In this document: positions 40,191-54,310 of the stretch, in pieces
Layout of the letters: each line of letters starts with the position of its first letter
Position numbering within the stretch: the stretch's first letter is position 1
Position numbers and translations under genes: made by a program
The notes under the pieces: model-generated
What the model saw: the letters and a program-made list of their open reading frames with translations, nothing else
Databases searched by the model: none
What the model was told of the DNA's origin: nothing
Assembly (NCBI GenBank): GCA_013398055.1
Contig: VZRS01002409.1
Coordinates: 62,001 to 126,000, forward strand
Origin: Ifrita kowaldi
Taxonomy: Eukaryota > Chordata > Aves > Passeriformes > Cinclosomatidae
DNA length: 64,000 nt
Direction of reading: 5' to 3'

Positions 40191-42624
40191 TTTCCCCAGC
40201 TGCCCAAAAGAGCCAGAAACTCAGAAGCTGGGGCACTTCCTGCAAACTGGATCACCTGGATTGAAACCACTGTGCCAGGTCAGGCTCAGACCTAGGGGTG
40301 CAGTGGCTGCACATGTAGAGTTTTGAGTCCCCAGAATTCCCCAACCATGGGCTGATCTGGAATAATCACACTGCACCAGCCCAGGTTTTCCAAAAATTTT
40401 GAAAAATTTACCTTGCACTGCCAAGTTTACTGCTGGATTGAGACTTTGTCTCACAGCTGGTACAAGGATAGCCTAAACTCAGCAAGCTGCAGGCTAGATA
40501 ATTTAACAGAAGTGTAAGCATGGGCCTAGATCAGGACTAGATCAAAATGCCACCACCGAGTGCTCCAGCAGGGTAAAATCAGCACTAATTATCTGAAAAG
40601 ATGCTAGTGTGGGGCAGATAAACCTTAATGTTTCAACTCTCAGAGGAGTGTTCCCTTCTAAAGGGGCAGTTCTGGCTGCTCTTCCCAACTGTCCCTTCTG
40701 TTGTCCATCTCCTTTTGACTGTAAACTTCATCTTGGCTTGGAGAAGTCTTTTGTTTCTAACCTTTCTGTCTAAAGTTCCACTCCAGTCAGCACACCTTGG
40801 CAAAATGTTTTGGGTTAACTAAAACACGGTATTTTTCACAGAAAGATGTTGTACCAAAACTTTCTCAACCAGATGGTACCACAAGGGAAAAACCGGTTGT
40901 AACAGTCATGTTTGGGAATAAATGTCCAAAGGCAAGGAGGATGTGGGAAGTATCTCTGTCCCACAGAGCCAGCCAGCAGCATTCACTGGTACTGAGTTTT
41001 GGGGACAATGGCAAAAGTGTTGTTTAAACTCCCTGCCTCTTAGTAAGGATGATATGGAATTGATATACTTTTTCTTGATTACTAGAGGTTTTAAAAGACT
41101 TCAGGAAGACCCTCAAGATACAACATTTAACATGCAAAAGAAATCCCACTGGAAAAAAAACAATCCTGACAACTCAGAAGTATCAGTGTGACAACCAAGA
41201 ACTGGCACCATACTTAACCTGCTACTGAGTCTGCTGCAAAAAATGTTAAATTTTCACTGGAATTAAGCAGGCTTTTCCTAGAATAAAGTCTGCAGGTCAT
41301 AATACAAAGACACAGCAAACTATAAACACTGGAAGAATATATCTAACTTGGAAAGGTACCTTCTGAGTTAGTGCTAAGACTTTGTCACGGGCTCTAAATT
41401 AAAAGTTATGTAGGCCTGTATTAAAGATACTTAGACATGATCAGCTAAGTAATCAAAGTGATTTACCTCCACTAGCAATGGGATCCTCTAGGCAGAACGT
41501 GATGTAATTAGAGAAAATGCAGGAACTTTTCCTTATTAGAGAGAAAATACAGACTAGAAATGAATGATTTCACTAACTCTTGAATGGCTCTTCAACATTT
41601 GAACACGTTTCCCCTTGCTTCCAAAAAGTCACATGATAAACAAACTCCCTTCATTAGACTCTTTGAGTCCAAGATTTCACACCCAACAAATTTCTATCTG
41701 AAATATTTACAGGTAGCACAGAAACCTTTCAGGTTTTTGATTACTGTATGAATTACAGAAAGAAAACATTTTATAAATGAAAAATCCAATAGAATTCCAT
41801 TGGGATTCCACAGAAATTTCCCTAGATCTTATATACTTCAGTGGGGATGGGCCTGTGTACTACAGTTTTAATTTAAATACTGTCATAACATCTGGAATTC
41901 TACAGTATGAAATAATTTCCCATTCAGTTCCATCACAAGTCTCTAAAAACTCATGTAAGAATATTATCTATTAAATTTCACAAGGCATCTTCTTAAGGTC
42001 AATGTATTACTTTGTAAATAAGAATTCCACTTTTAATCAACATGACCAAGTAGATTACTTCCACAAGATGACATTAACTTAATTTATTATTTTTCAAACC
42101 AATATCTTTCCCTATCTCTATCATTTTCAAGAGCAGAATAAATGCATTTGAAGATTTTCCTTTACGTTAATCTATCACAACAAAACCAGAAATCTTTCCA
42201 GTATAGACATTAATGCCCATAACTCCACAAACATTTAGCTTTTTCCTGTACATGCCCAAAACACAACACATTTCTCAAAAGCATGTTTTAAATTCAGTTA
42301 AAATAACACGGTATAGCAGTCTAGACCAAACACGCTCATCTTCTTCAGCTTTGCAGAATCATTTCAGTTTTTATTCCTACAACTTTACTGCCTTTTGTCA
42401 AAATATATGACACTGGCATCTCAGTATTTTTTGCCTGCATTAACAGAAGATGGCTGCTTCAATTTCTCCTTGAACTGTTTAATAGGGACAGGGCAAGCCT
42501 CCAAAGGTAGGAGCTTAAGTTTGAATATGCATCTATAAGGTAGCTGCTCACGGCATTTAGCCTTCCTACAAGGAGTTATTTCTCATTCATTACTGAGAAC
42601 TCTCTCTGCCCCCTTCTGAAGGGC

Positions 42625-42690
42625 TGAGTGGAGTTATTATCCCTATTTCACAGGTGGGGAAGCAGAACTGGGGTCACTTGCCTCAGCTGA
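42625..42690 (-). mobile_element. Possible MIR/L2-type relic, reverse orientation
   Basis: The segment GAGTTATTATCCCTATTTCA then CAGGTGGGGAAGCAGAACTG and GGTCACTTGCCTCAG resembles the reverse complement of the MIR/L2 text ending in CCATTTTACAGATGGGGAAA. It is only about 65 bp long, so chance similarity cannot be excluded. Confidence 0.35.
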
Positions 42691-45604
42691 AGTCCCAACC
42701 ACCTTGCCTCCAGCCATGAGCCATTTTTGCAGACTGCTGCTCAAATTGACACCCTGCAGCAGGGACATCCTCACAGAAAAGAGGGACTCAGCTGAGGCTG
42801 GGGTCTGGCCTATTGCCATCACATAATGCTCTCCCATTTCCCTCTCAGTGCCCTCAGGTCTGCACCTGAATTACAGGGAATATAATCCAGTTCAGTTCAT
42901 TTGAACTTTGGCAGCCCCATGGCCCCTGCAAGAACGGCAGCAACAGAGTAGGCAATGAACTCATGTCTGTTTTGAGTAAATGGAACAGGTGTAATTTGGA
43001 TTCCATATGCAAATCCCAAATGACTTGTGGACTTAACTTGAAAACTGGCAAAATGCTTAATTGTGTTGTTGACTTGAGATCAGGATGAAGATAAACTGGC
43101 TGCATGGAGCCAATGGGACTTTCACTGCTGACTTCACTGGGTCAGTGTTTGACTCCACACTAAAAGAGAAGCTTCTCCTGTAAATCAGATGATCCTGTAC
43201 AGCATCTGATCTAATACTGAAAGAATTCTGAAAGGCAAACAGAAATTCAGCTCCCGGTGAACTTGTAGCTTCAAATAACAATGAAGAAAGGAGTGGCATA
43301 GGAAACTGAAACCCCATTGCACAACTGCTCTTTAGGAAAATGAAGGTTACATGGAGTACATAACATGCTCCCAGAAAAGAGAAGCACCAGTAAGTCCCGT
43401 CCTCAAGTGGCTGCCTTGTAAGCAACGGGCCCTTCTGCTCAGAAATTATCAGGTTCATAAAAGTTACAGATGATTACACCACCTACCAGGTTCTTTTCTT
43501 CCCCCTCCAATTACAAAAGTTAATAATGTTTGGAATAACACTAGCTGGAACAAATGCATTAGCACAAAGAATTAAAACCATGCTCTATGCAAAGCCAAAA
43601 ATTCACACAGTCCCTGCTTTGCATGAGGAAAACTACCATGATGAGTTAATTTCTTGAAAAATACAAGTGTGCTTTTTTCTGGATGCTGGCTTTTTTGCAG
43701 ATTTTAACATAGATGGTGAAGCAAATGCCATCCTGTATATAGCAGTGATCTCCTCTCCTAGTATTGTCAATTAAGGTTGCAACATCAACTCTTGATATAG
43801 TGAGGAGCTGGCAAAAAAGTCCCGACAGCAACCTGTAATTGCCTGTGCTGGGAAAGAGTAACTGTGCACCCTGCAACCCACTCACTGCAATCTCCATCAC
43901 GAATGAGTTGCCATAAAAATGGGGCAGGTACCACTGGATTGCCTATTGCTTCCAGCAAATTGGAAAGAACCCACGGAGCGACGTTTTGGTTGATTTGTAG
44001 GTTCATAAGAGGCTGTGAAAACAGCTTAAGTTGTCCAGCTATGACACAGCAGCTCAGCCAGGAGCCAGGGCTACCAGGGTAGCAGTGAAAGATGAGGAAA
44101 ACACAGAAATTGCTGTTGTAGGAAAGGTCTGATCCGACAAGGTGAGGGCAACCCCAGCTCTGTTGGAATGTCAGTAGGGCAGGCAGCTCCTGGACAGTGA
44201 AGGGCTACACAGAGGAAGAGCTGCTGCTCCAGTGTAAGCACAGACAAACTGCTCACAACTCAGAACAACTGCCTGCACTCAGCCATTCTGCATTTTCAAA
44301 CAATTACACTGTCTCTGGGGTTCTGAGCAGCGTTAGCATCAATATTTTGAAGAGGGGGGAAAAACTGTAATTTAAGCCTTTCACTGATTCAGCTATTTAA
44401 CTGATGCCACTTTGGAAAACTGGCCTAGAGAGTTGTATTGTGTCCAGCACTCCCTAGGTAAGTATTTCACACCCTTTGCCCGCCTGAAAACAAGTTTTCC
44501 CCTCTTACGGACAGGAAAAAAACAGCAAAAAACCCCAAACTAACAAAAAAATTTCAAGTTAAAAGACAATAAAATGTTTTCCAATGAAATTTTTCAAGCT
44601 TAATTCATTATTAAAAATTCCTAATTTAAACAAGTGCTTGTAACCTTCAAATGAAAAATAAATACAAGTAATATTTTCTCCAAATATTTCTGTTTAGCTG
44701 AACACAATTAAAGAAAATATTCCACCATTTTGACATAGTTTGTATGCTTCTCCCCCGAGGCAGGGCTGCAGACAGAAGAGGAATTGTTCCAAATACCCAT
44801 CAATCCCCAGAAGGCAAGGCCCAGCCATATAATTAGACATTGAGCAAAAGGCTTATTTCTTTCTTCTTTCTATTTTTAATATCTTTTACATAAATCCTTG
44901 GGTCCTTACTTAACTTTTATTGAAAAGAAAATGTTTGACATTTTCCCCAGGTACCTACTGAGCAACACTGAATTAGGACTTCAGGCTGTGACACACATAC
45001 ACCACCGTCCCATCCATAAATATGCAAGTGTCACATCCATAAATACCAATAAAAGGCTATTGCTTGAAACAGAGATAGAAAAGTGCCTTCCAGCATAAGC
45101 CCAAAAACACAGATCACCGAATCCTCTCCATCTCTTTGAGGACTTTTTTCTAAATAAAACTGCATGGCAACCTCTGACTTGCTAACTGAGTTTTAGAGAC
45201 GGAATGGTGAAGGATAGGAAAACCCCTTTTCAAGATGTAACATGAGAAAACTGCTAAAGGCTGTTCTAAATAAAGAACACGAGCACTTCCTAAAGCCATC
45301 GTTACTAAACTGCCATCCTCCCAAGGGAAAAAACAAAACAAAATCACATTATTTTTGTGCTGCCACAATCATGAATGTTTGCTGAAGTCCCCCTCACCAC
45401 TCCTGCAATTTTGGGCATGGAGGATGGAAGAGATGCTCAGCTCTCTCCAGATGATTTGGCAGGAAAGTGCCCACCTTTCCCATGCACTGCCAGGGTTTGC
45501 CTTCCCTTTCATGCCAGCTACCTGCCAGCCTGGGCTAAGAGCAAAACCCAAATGTCACAAAGCAGGACAGGAGTGATTGAGCAAAGTAGGAGATCCAGGG
45601 ACTC

Positions 45605-45755
45605 TGACACAGACTTACTCCAGAGTAATCATTTAATCCTTCTGCCTCAGTCTTTCTAACTGAAAGAAAAAAAAGTAGCAACTATCAATTACCTACTTTG
45701 TAGGTCATATATTTGCAAACCCCTCAGGGAGATGAAAAGCATTATACAAACTATA
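45605..45755 (+). mobile_element. Candidate MIR-type SINE relic
   Basis: The order of pieces resembles the core and tail of amniote MIR elements: AATCATTTAATCCTTCTGCC then TCAG (compare the MIR CTCAGTTT region), AATTACCTACTTTGTAGGTC (compare the ACCTACCTCATAGG region), and GGGAGATGAAAAGCATTATA (compare GGATGAAAGGCGCTATA). It is heavily diverged, and the assignment is by eye only. Confidence 0.5.
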
Positions 45756-46599
45756 TGCACACATGTTAACGCTGATTAATTTTCTCTGTGCAAACATACC
45801 CTTTTTTCTTCTTCATTGCCCCTCCTCTCATTATATCAGCAGTCTTATCTGGAGGAGGACGAGGAACTGCTGACAGCTGAAGTATTTTCCGCAGTTGTTC
45901 TTTTGAGATTCAGAAATGCAACCACCCAACACAGCCCTGTGTTCAGCTGACTGTTTCCTTAATAGTTTTGCTCTTTCATGTGTTTCCTCATTTTCTGTTA
46001 CATGAATTTAAAGCAATCTGATTTCCAAGTTAATTTGAAATGATGCAGGATCCATTAGTTGAGGGTATCATTTGCAGAACAACTCTAAGAGACAACTTTC
46101 ACTCACTATACTTTCAGGTATACCCTCATCAAACAAAGGCAGGGCTAGTGATGTGAATAAAGTCAGCAGAATTTGACCTAAAAAGCTTGTCAGTATACAG
46201 AGGCACAGGGATCCAGCCTAACTGCATAAGAGCCTTGTAACACATGCAATAGCTCCTCCACAGCCTGAGGTTTACCAATGAGCAGCCTTTTTGTGACAGT
46301 GCTTACACCAATGCCAATCAGAATGTATACAGCTTTTCAAAATACTATCTGTAAGCATTTTTCTTAGGATGTTTGGATGCATCATTTCTGAAGAATACAA
46401 TTTAAATATTTTGTGGAATAAAACTTCTGTTCCAGTTGCCACAAAGTAACCCCAGGGTGAAACTGAGGACTTCTGCTTTGACATCAGCTCAGCAGTTCCT
46501 ATTAGATGTAACTCAGGCTGGCCCTCTGCACCCAAGGGTAGAATTGGGATTTCTGACCTGCAGCATCCAAGATGCAGCATCCGCTTATGCTCACGAACA

Positions 46600-46775
46600 G
46601 AACAAACTGCACTGGCATACATTTCCCAGAGATGTTGTGGAATCTCCCTCTTTGGACATATTCAAAAGCTGTTTGTACCTAGCCCCAGGCAACTGGCTCT
46701 GCTTGCACAGGGAATTTGGACCAGATCACCTCCCAAGGTCCTTTCCAGCCTCAAACAGCCTGTGTTTCCCTGAAA
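46600..46775 (+). mobile_element. CR1 LINE 3' fragment
   Basis: CR1 3' landmarks appear in order: TTTCCCAGAGATGTTGTGGA, CTCCCTCTTTGGACATATTC, CCCCAGGCAACTGGCTCTGC, TTGGACCAGATCACCTCCCA and AAGGTCCTTTCCAGCCTCAA. It is moderately diverged, truncated at the 5' end and antisense to TMTC1. Confidence 0.83.
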
Positions 46776-47555
46776 TGGGCAACGGTCTGGTGCATCTTGG
46801 ATGAACGGCCTCTGACTGCCACTGCAGCCTCTGCTCTGGATACTGTGGAGATGTCACAAGTAACACCTCAAAGCTGTCCGTGCGTAAATGCAATCGGAAG
46901 CACCCAGACTGCTGAACTGACAATTGTCAGAGGCTAAAAGCTGAGGGGAATTTCAGGGCATTGGCTGAGGGATGGAGAAGTGACTGGATTTTCCTCCTCC
47001 TGTTCAACAACTGCAAATCTCCACTCTTAGATGTGCATGCAATCAGTAGCTTACAGGCAGGAGCCCATGCACATATTCCACAACTGAATCCAGGAGCCTT
47101 TCGAGACAGCAAAAGTCTCCTTTGTATTCACTGACCACGTAATGGAGTGGGAAAGCTGAACAAGAACCCAATAAAAACATGACAGGCTAACTTTCCAGCT
47201 GCAGTCCTTGAGATAAAATCATTGAGGAATTTAATTTGGTAATGCTACCAAGAAAGAGTCTTGGAGGACAATCCTCAAGAAACATCATCTCACCTCTGTA
47301 CTGAGCTGTGTCAAGCACACACAAAAAAACTGTGTTTAAAAAAAAAAAGCTTTGAGTAGCTTTGCTCCTGCCAAGCAATCTGCTCTCAGCTGACTATAAA
47401 ATCTCTCATGCTATAACACCAAAACTCCCAGGCAGAGAACACACTGACTAGCAACATAATGTTTGAAGTACTTAAAAGGGAAGAAGCAATCATGCCTGCT
47501 TTCAGAAAATGAGATGGTGGTCTCATTAGCAAAAAAATTCAATTGCAATAGTTAC

Positions 47556-47677
47556 CTCGGCATGTAAAGGACTCGCTCTGCCACCACAAATCCCACCCTG
47601 AAGAAGAGGTTGCTGGCTGGGATGAATGGGAAAACCAGGAACAACAAGCCAACCAAAACTTCTTTGTGTTCCAGTTT
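47556..47677 (-). CDS. TMTC1: TMTC1 internal exon B (membrane segment)
   Basis: Forty codons plus two trailing bases, reading [16 protein letters not shown] through [11 protein letters not shown]. The acceptor is TTATTGCAG|AAA, phase 0, joining directly to the AAFK end of exon A. The donor is GAG|GTAACT, leaving AG of a Ser codon that is completed by C at the start of exon C. It holds one strong hydrophobic helix ([20 protein letters not shown], residues 7-26) followed by the conserved [14 protein letters not shown] motif characteristic of TMTC proteins, which in this glycosyltransferase-C-like fold belongs to the membrane core. It is separated from exon A by a 12.1-kb intron. Nothing is broken: no stop codon, frameshift or non-canonical splice site. 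Confidence 0.95.
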
Positions 47678-50600
47678 CTGCAATAATACAAAATTAAACA
47701 AGTATCAACTAAAAAAATCCAACTTAATTCACCTCTAACTTTCCCCTTTCCTTTGAGGGTCTTAAAAAAAGCAACTTAGATTAACATTTGGTATGTTTTT
47801 GCATTTAAAAGAAATTTTTGCAGGACACTAATCTTTGATATTTATGCATTGCTGGTGTATCTAATATGCCCAGAAAGTGCACAAACACTACCCACTGTGT
47901 CTATTATTACCCTTGGTATCTTTTCCAAGGTCAGCTCTACCACATGCATGGCATAGCTATCACCTAAGATATAACTCATATTGGTAATATGTAAGTATAG
48001 AGTAGTGTGAATGTGTACATTAGCATGTCTACGACAGTGTGACTGTGTGTAAATACACAAATGCATGTCACATACACACAGACTGCTGTGTTCAATCCTA
48101 AATGTTTATAACAGAGAAAAAGCTGTTCAATCAAGTCACATTTTGTGTAAAGAAAACTAGCCCCAAGTGACACATTAATGCAGTCATTTTATCCCTTTCA
48201 AGGAAAATATCTACACTTGAAATGATACTTTCGCACACAAGGTCTCCATACTCATACAAAGTCAGAAATTTGAGACATGCTGTATGCTAAAATTAATGTT
48301 TTTCACTTGAGCTCAGTTAATGCCCTTCACTTGTGCTCACTTTAATGTTAGCTCGCTCTTTGACGAGAAATGGAATTACCACATGCAATTCAACCCAACT
48401 GTGACCCGTGGGGCCAACACAGGCGTCTGGGGATGCCGTGACCAGCAGTGGCCACTCATCCTGCCACGGACAGACCCAAGTCTCCTGAGCAAGCTGAGTT
48501 TTAGGTTTAGCTCCACCCCAAGAGGGCAAAATAGCTCTTGCTTCTCAAAGAATGACACCAGGATAGAAATGTAGCTTTAGGTCTGTTCAATCACGCAGAC
48601 ATCTGCACTCTCCTGCCCTGGATACTGCTCCTCATTGCTACAGACATTGCGAGAAGCTTTGTCATGCTTAGGAACAGATGCAACCAGAATCACTTAATGG
48701 TTGAAACACTTTCTAATTGTTGTGGGCAATTTCTCAGTTTTGGAGAGCAAATTGACTTCTCTTTGCCGGAGGGAGCTACATTTAGAAACGTTGAACAAGA
48801 TTTTTGAGTAGAGAAATGGAGCCCAATCAATGATGCGGGGCCAAGCAGTACAAACTGTCTTGCTTTTACACAGCTGCAGACTGCAACAGCAGTTACCCCT
48901 GGTCCAGACAGTGGCTGAAATTCAGAAGTTCTCCTACTAAAATAAATTCATCCTACTCTATGGGAAAGACAACAAGAATTTTCTATGGGTACCAAAAGCA
49001 AGGGTACAAGTCCGGAGGCTCTGATGTCGCTTTAGAGGAGCTGAACCATAGGATCACAAAAAAGTGCACTGATTTCTCCTGGCTCAAAGAGGAATCAAGA
49101 GGCAGAGAGAGGAGCAGAGTTCACGTCTCCAGATTTCTTTATCAATATGTGTTTCAAATAGCACCACAGTTATCTATGGTGCTTCTATTATCCGCTTTCT
49201 CAGTATCTTGGATTCACAGTTACTAGTGCCTACATATAGTCACAACAGCATCTGAAGTACATTATTCTCAGAGCTGAAGGAGACATCAATCCATAAAGAT
49301 GATGAGCAGAGGTGCCTGGTAATTACAATGGAAGATTGAATAGGAAAAAAAAAGGATTAAAAATTTCTTCTCAACTCTGAATCAAAATTACCAATTCTGG
49401 CTCAACTTCAACTGCCCTCCCCACCCACATCTGGAAATATACTCCATTTTTCTCCTGCCATTTGACACTCCTTTCCCACCTTGTCTGACCTATATGGTGC
49501 CCATCTTCTGCCACCACTGTACCCCAGGGGTTTGACACTAAAGACCCGGAGGCACGAGAAGGTGTGTTGGCCCAAAGGGAGTGCACTGCTGGCGCATAAA
49601 ATGCTCTCTGTCCCCAAGATATGCACTTGCTCTCAAACAAACCAGCTATCAAATATTTCTCCAGTTGTCGATCATTAAATCAATAATTGGGAAAACAACC
49701 CCTAGTTAAACATCTCTAGGAAGGACACGGTGTTATTCAAGGCTGCAGCACTGCAGATAAGCAAAGGAAACGGAATGCTAGAGAAAGACAAATAAAACTT
49801 GTACATCGAATGGGAAAGAGGAAAATGTGGGAATTAGCTCAGCTGAAGGATCAAATGGTTCTACATGCCCTTTTTCTCCCCAGAACAAGTCACAACTCCA
49901 TGCTAATGCCATTGAGGGCTGCCAGCTCAGTCCCTTGGGCAGGGCTCAGAGACAGGAGCCCAGCAGGCACGAACCAGCCTCACAGAGCAGCAGAACCCTC
50001 CCAGATGCTCCTTATTTCTGAAACAAAAAATACCTGGCAGTGCCCTTTCTAAAGCATTCCATTAAGGCAGAGGCTTTTGGGAAGAGCTGGTCCCTAAAGG
50101 CCAGGTTTCAGCTGGTTTTGTGCTACATGTGGTCGTGCCTGTGAGCCAGTTGTAGGGCCGCAGGAACAGTGGGCAGTTGGATCTCCCCTTCAACACAAGC
50201 CATAGGAAATTCCCTCCACGTTGTTTTTCTAAATAAAACAAACCCAACCTATACGTAGCCTGTTACATTTTCCAAGCAAAGAAATAAAAGAAATATTAGG
50301 GCCATTTATTTGGTTTAGCCACTTTGGTCATATGATCCCACTTCAGATAGCTGAGCTAAAGGTGTCAGAATCAGCGTCTTCCAGGTGCCCAGAGCAGTAG
50401 TAAAAGCTTTTAGAGAGTAATAGGCAATTTTGTTTGTCTTCCTTTCTCCTTAAAATAAAATATCTAGGACTAGAAATTATAGATCACTGCATTCTTTTTA
50501 CAGAGAGACAATTCCTTTCCTCTTAAACACAGTGCTTTCTTTTGGAAATACAAAGCTTGTCTTTCTGTCACAGAAGTCTCTGCTGGCAGAGAATCAACAA

Positions 50601-50754
50601 ACATGTTTGAATTAACCTTAGAGTGATTTCTCTTGTCAAAGACAAGCCTATTTCAAATCAAAATAGCATTTATTATAGTAAATAGCTTGGTGGAAGGGAG
50701 GACTTTTCAAATTCACATCGTGATTCATTAAAGTAAGGCCTTCATTATGTTGTA

Positions 50755-50820
50755 ACAAAAAAACCCCACCAACAAAACAACAAACCAAACCAAAAACCTA
50801 TTTTAAAAAAAAACTTTTTA
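50755..50820. repeat. A/C-rich low-complexity stretch
   Basis: The plus strand is almost wholly A and C up to about 50797 (for example CAACAAAACAACAAACCAAA) and then carries a nine-A run near 50805-50813. It is a simple low-complexity tract with no coding sense. Confidence 0.85.
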
Positions 50821-52611
50821 ACTTACTTTCATAGACTTATCAAAGAACCAAAGAAAACTATTTCTCCCAGGGGCAATGCAAAAAAGGTGTCCCACTGTCT
50901 CAAACAAAATATCAAAGAATCACTCCAAGGTCAAACATGATCAATACAGCAATAAATCTCAAAAATTGTTTCCTTGGCAATTTGGGAAAAAAGGAAAAAA
51001 CGCTAGAATTTACAACTGAAAGAGGTCTTTCCATATTACACTTAAACCATATTCCTGAGCCATAAATAAGTATTTGCTGGCTACCACTAAAGTACAAGTC
51101 TTCTACAAGGCAGAGCCCTCACAGTGTGAGTGCAGGAGGTGCACAGATTACTCCAGCATACCTGTCATAACTATGGACTTGCACAAGCCCACTGCAAACT
51201 CCTCATTTTTCCCCTTGAGAAAGCATGGTCTGAGGTGCCAGATCCATTAAGCCCACACTGTGCTGACAGGACTGATGCTCACATTGCCTGGCACCTCCAA
51301 GGGCCGAGGCATTGGAAAGCAGAGCTGTGAGGACAGCATTCCTCCTGGCTGGACTAAGCTGCACCTCAGGGAAGACAGCAGCTGGGCAAACAAATCCAAG
51401 CAAATTCCATTCTATTCTACCTCTGAATGTTTCCAAAGGTGTTTATACGTGCTTGCCTGTTTGATGGGAAGGTGGCAATCAAATGGGTTTAATTCCTTCC
51501 TCCAACAGTTTATTTTGAGAATGAGGCAAGTGTCACCTCGCCACCATTTAGATCCAACAGCTCCATGGAGTAACGACCTCCTTCCTACCAAAGGCATCAA
51601 TCCCTGTGACAGTGAGCTCTGGATGGCCCATTGCAGCCAGTGAGATGTTATGCTTGGAACACCTGACTGCATGTGCAGAAAAGCTGCATCCAGGAAAGCT
51701 GGTGGTGCATGGCTGCATAAAAGCAATGATTGCTACAACACACTTTCAAACACTTGCAGGCCTAGGAGTTAAGTGCATCATCCATCAAAAGAGACAAAGA
51801 GACTCAGAGAAGCTGCATGACTCTCTGCAGACCACAGACAGAGGATGACACTTCTTCAGCATATTCCTAACATCCATTTGTACAAACCCTTAGTGAAGAC
51901 TGCACACAACCCTACTTCATCTATTCCTGCTGTACCACTCTCTCATGAAGCCACAAGTAGCTCAGCAATGTGACTCCTCACCAGCCTGGCAGCATCTCAC
52001 CTGGCAAGAGGTCAGCATCTCCAAACACCCACTTTTGCACTTTCCACATATGCAGCAATCAAGATAAAAGGGATGGTGTAGAAGCATGTCAAATTCACTC
52101 TCCATTCATGCATAAGGTGATAAAAAGAAAGCATTAAGCTAATCAGGAATTAACCCTAGGGACTGATTCCTTCAAAGAAAAAAAAAATCTCTGTGGTTGT
52201 AAAGCTCAGGGAAGCACTGGGTGTTCCCAAGTCCCACCTCACTGGTGCATGCACAGATGGGCCATGGCAGAGCTGTATCATGCTCCATGTTCCACCAGCA
52301 TGGTCTCCTTTAGGTCACCAGCAGAAATCTGGATGGGACACACACATCTTTATCTACTGTGACCAAACAGGAGGGCACTGCGGAGCTGTGGTTATTTCAC
52401 TCTGCTGCCTGTGCCACTGCTTCCAAGTAAATGAAGCCAAAAGTCAGGTGCTAACAGATGGTCCAAAAAACTCAAGCATTTGGTAAGCAAAAGGTAACTT
52501 CCTAACTTCAAAACTGGCTCAGACACCTGTCTTAATCAGCCTGCTCCTAGAAAAAGAGCCACAAGTTCTGTAATCACTACACTGCATTAGGAGCTTTTTT
52601 TTCGTCTCATT

Positions 52612-52628
52612 AAAAAAAAAAAAAAAAA
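52612..52628 (+). repeat. Poly-A run (17 A)
   Basis: Seventeen uninterrupted A bases, preceded about 10 bases earlier by an eight-T run (GAGCTTTTTTTTCGTC). No element body is recognisable upstream. Confidence 0.95.
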
Positions 52629-54310
52629 CAGAATCTTCAGAAGCACCAGCTACTTGAATGCCAGGCTTAGTAACTCGCTCATTTCCTAAAATAACTAAAT
52701 TTTTCTTGGTGATCATCTAGTTTTGATAGAAATAGCCATGGATTTCTAATGCTATTTTGATAATCACTGCTTATTTACTACCTGACACACTGATACTATT
52801 CCAAGTATTTGGCAACAACAGAAATTACTTTCCAGTTCACCAGCAGCAGCATCTATTCAGGAACTGGTGCACAGGCAAACACACACCAGTCAGAATCTGA
52901 AATCAAAACCCTTGAAAGGAGCACTGGCTTCCCAACCCAGGGTTATCTCAAGAGAAATCCTTGGCACACATCTCAGACCACCCTAACAAGGTAATTCCCT
53001 CTCCATTTCCAGAGGGAATGAAGTCCCGGTCTGTACCACCAGGTAAAACAGCACATTTTTCAGAAATGCTGAAAATGCCTAAAAGCTTTACGTGCATGAG
53101 AACTGTGGATGCTCAACACCTCTGGAAATCAGGCTTTAAATCATGGAATAAAAGCAGAAAGCAGTCCTTTCCCATTTCCATAACAGGGCACAGAAATATA
53201 TCCTATAATATTTCACTTTTTATATTAGTATCTTAGAGTAAAATTTTGGTATCTACTATTTTCTTTTTCCTTGTAGAAGTCAGCTAACCATCCATTCAGC
53301 CATGTGTTTATGGTCTTTCTCACCCAGGTTTCTAAAAATCCCTTAAGATATAAGCTCATTTTCCCAATCCTTAATCTCTGCAACCTCTAATTCCACTTGA
53401 CAAGCCAATTTGAGCAGGATGAAGAAGCACACAAATCTTTGAAAGAGAAGTGGAACATTCCAAAAGGAAATAGGAAAATCAACAAATTGCTCCAGGAATT
53501 AGAATAATCCTTTTGACCTTGTCGTTGCTTTTCCCTCTTCCCTTTCATTCTGTGACTGCAGGCTGCTTGACTAGGTGGGAAAAACAAAACAAAACAGCTA
53601 AAATTCAATGCACACATTTGCAGTACCTGAAAGCATGATCTTTGGAAAAGCAACTCGGTTCATGGTGAGTTTGCTCTTGAGAAGGTAACATGGAACAAGA
53701 AGAGCCTAACAAAAAACAAAACCCCCACAATAGCTTGGCACCCCAATGTTTAACTAAGGCCAAGAAGCCATGATGAACAACCATTACCTCCCTGAGCTGT
53801 AAATTTCTTGCTCCTCATTTCACCTACATTCTCCTGCTCACCCCTACCACTGTGGCATTTCAAAACCTTTCAGCTCTGAATAAGCCTTGAAATACTAACT
53901 CAAATCAGAAGAAGAAAATGGCAGAATAAAAAGAGTAATTCAGTGTTAATATGCTGAAAATGGCAGAACTACCTACCCCCACGATAATTACCTACACCAC
54001 GCTGCAGGCAGTAAAAGCCCATTTGGTGAGATGCTGAATATATTCATGGTGAGCCAAATCAGAACTACTTCAGCTCTGGTTATATTTACCCAGAGTACCA
54101 CCTTCCAAACCTGTTATTTTAAACCGAGCAAATTCTACCGAGCAAAAGAAAATCGGATGCAAAAGGTATTTTGACAGTTCTTGTGTTTGCTTTTTTAATC
54201 CACAACAGCAATCACATACAGACTAAGGCAGCTTCTCCCTTCAGCTTGAGTCTGTCAGCTGGCACAGTGAGCTCCCTGGGAAGGCTTCCCTGTTCCTTCC
54301 AGCCCCACCA

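Larger units (their letters stand above)
33531..47555 (-). other. TMTC1 intron between exons B and C (14,025 bp)
   Basis: It holds a short CR1 tail (40113-40190), a CR1 3' piece (46600-46775) and two candidate MIR-like relics (42625-42690 and 45605-45755). The part 41200-42450 is notably AT-rich with no recognisable element. The exon-proximal end at 33534-33565 is the pyrimidine tract of the exon C acceptor. Confidence 0.8.
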
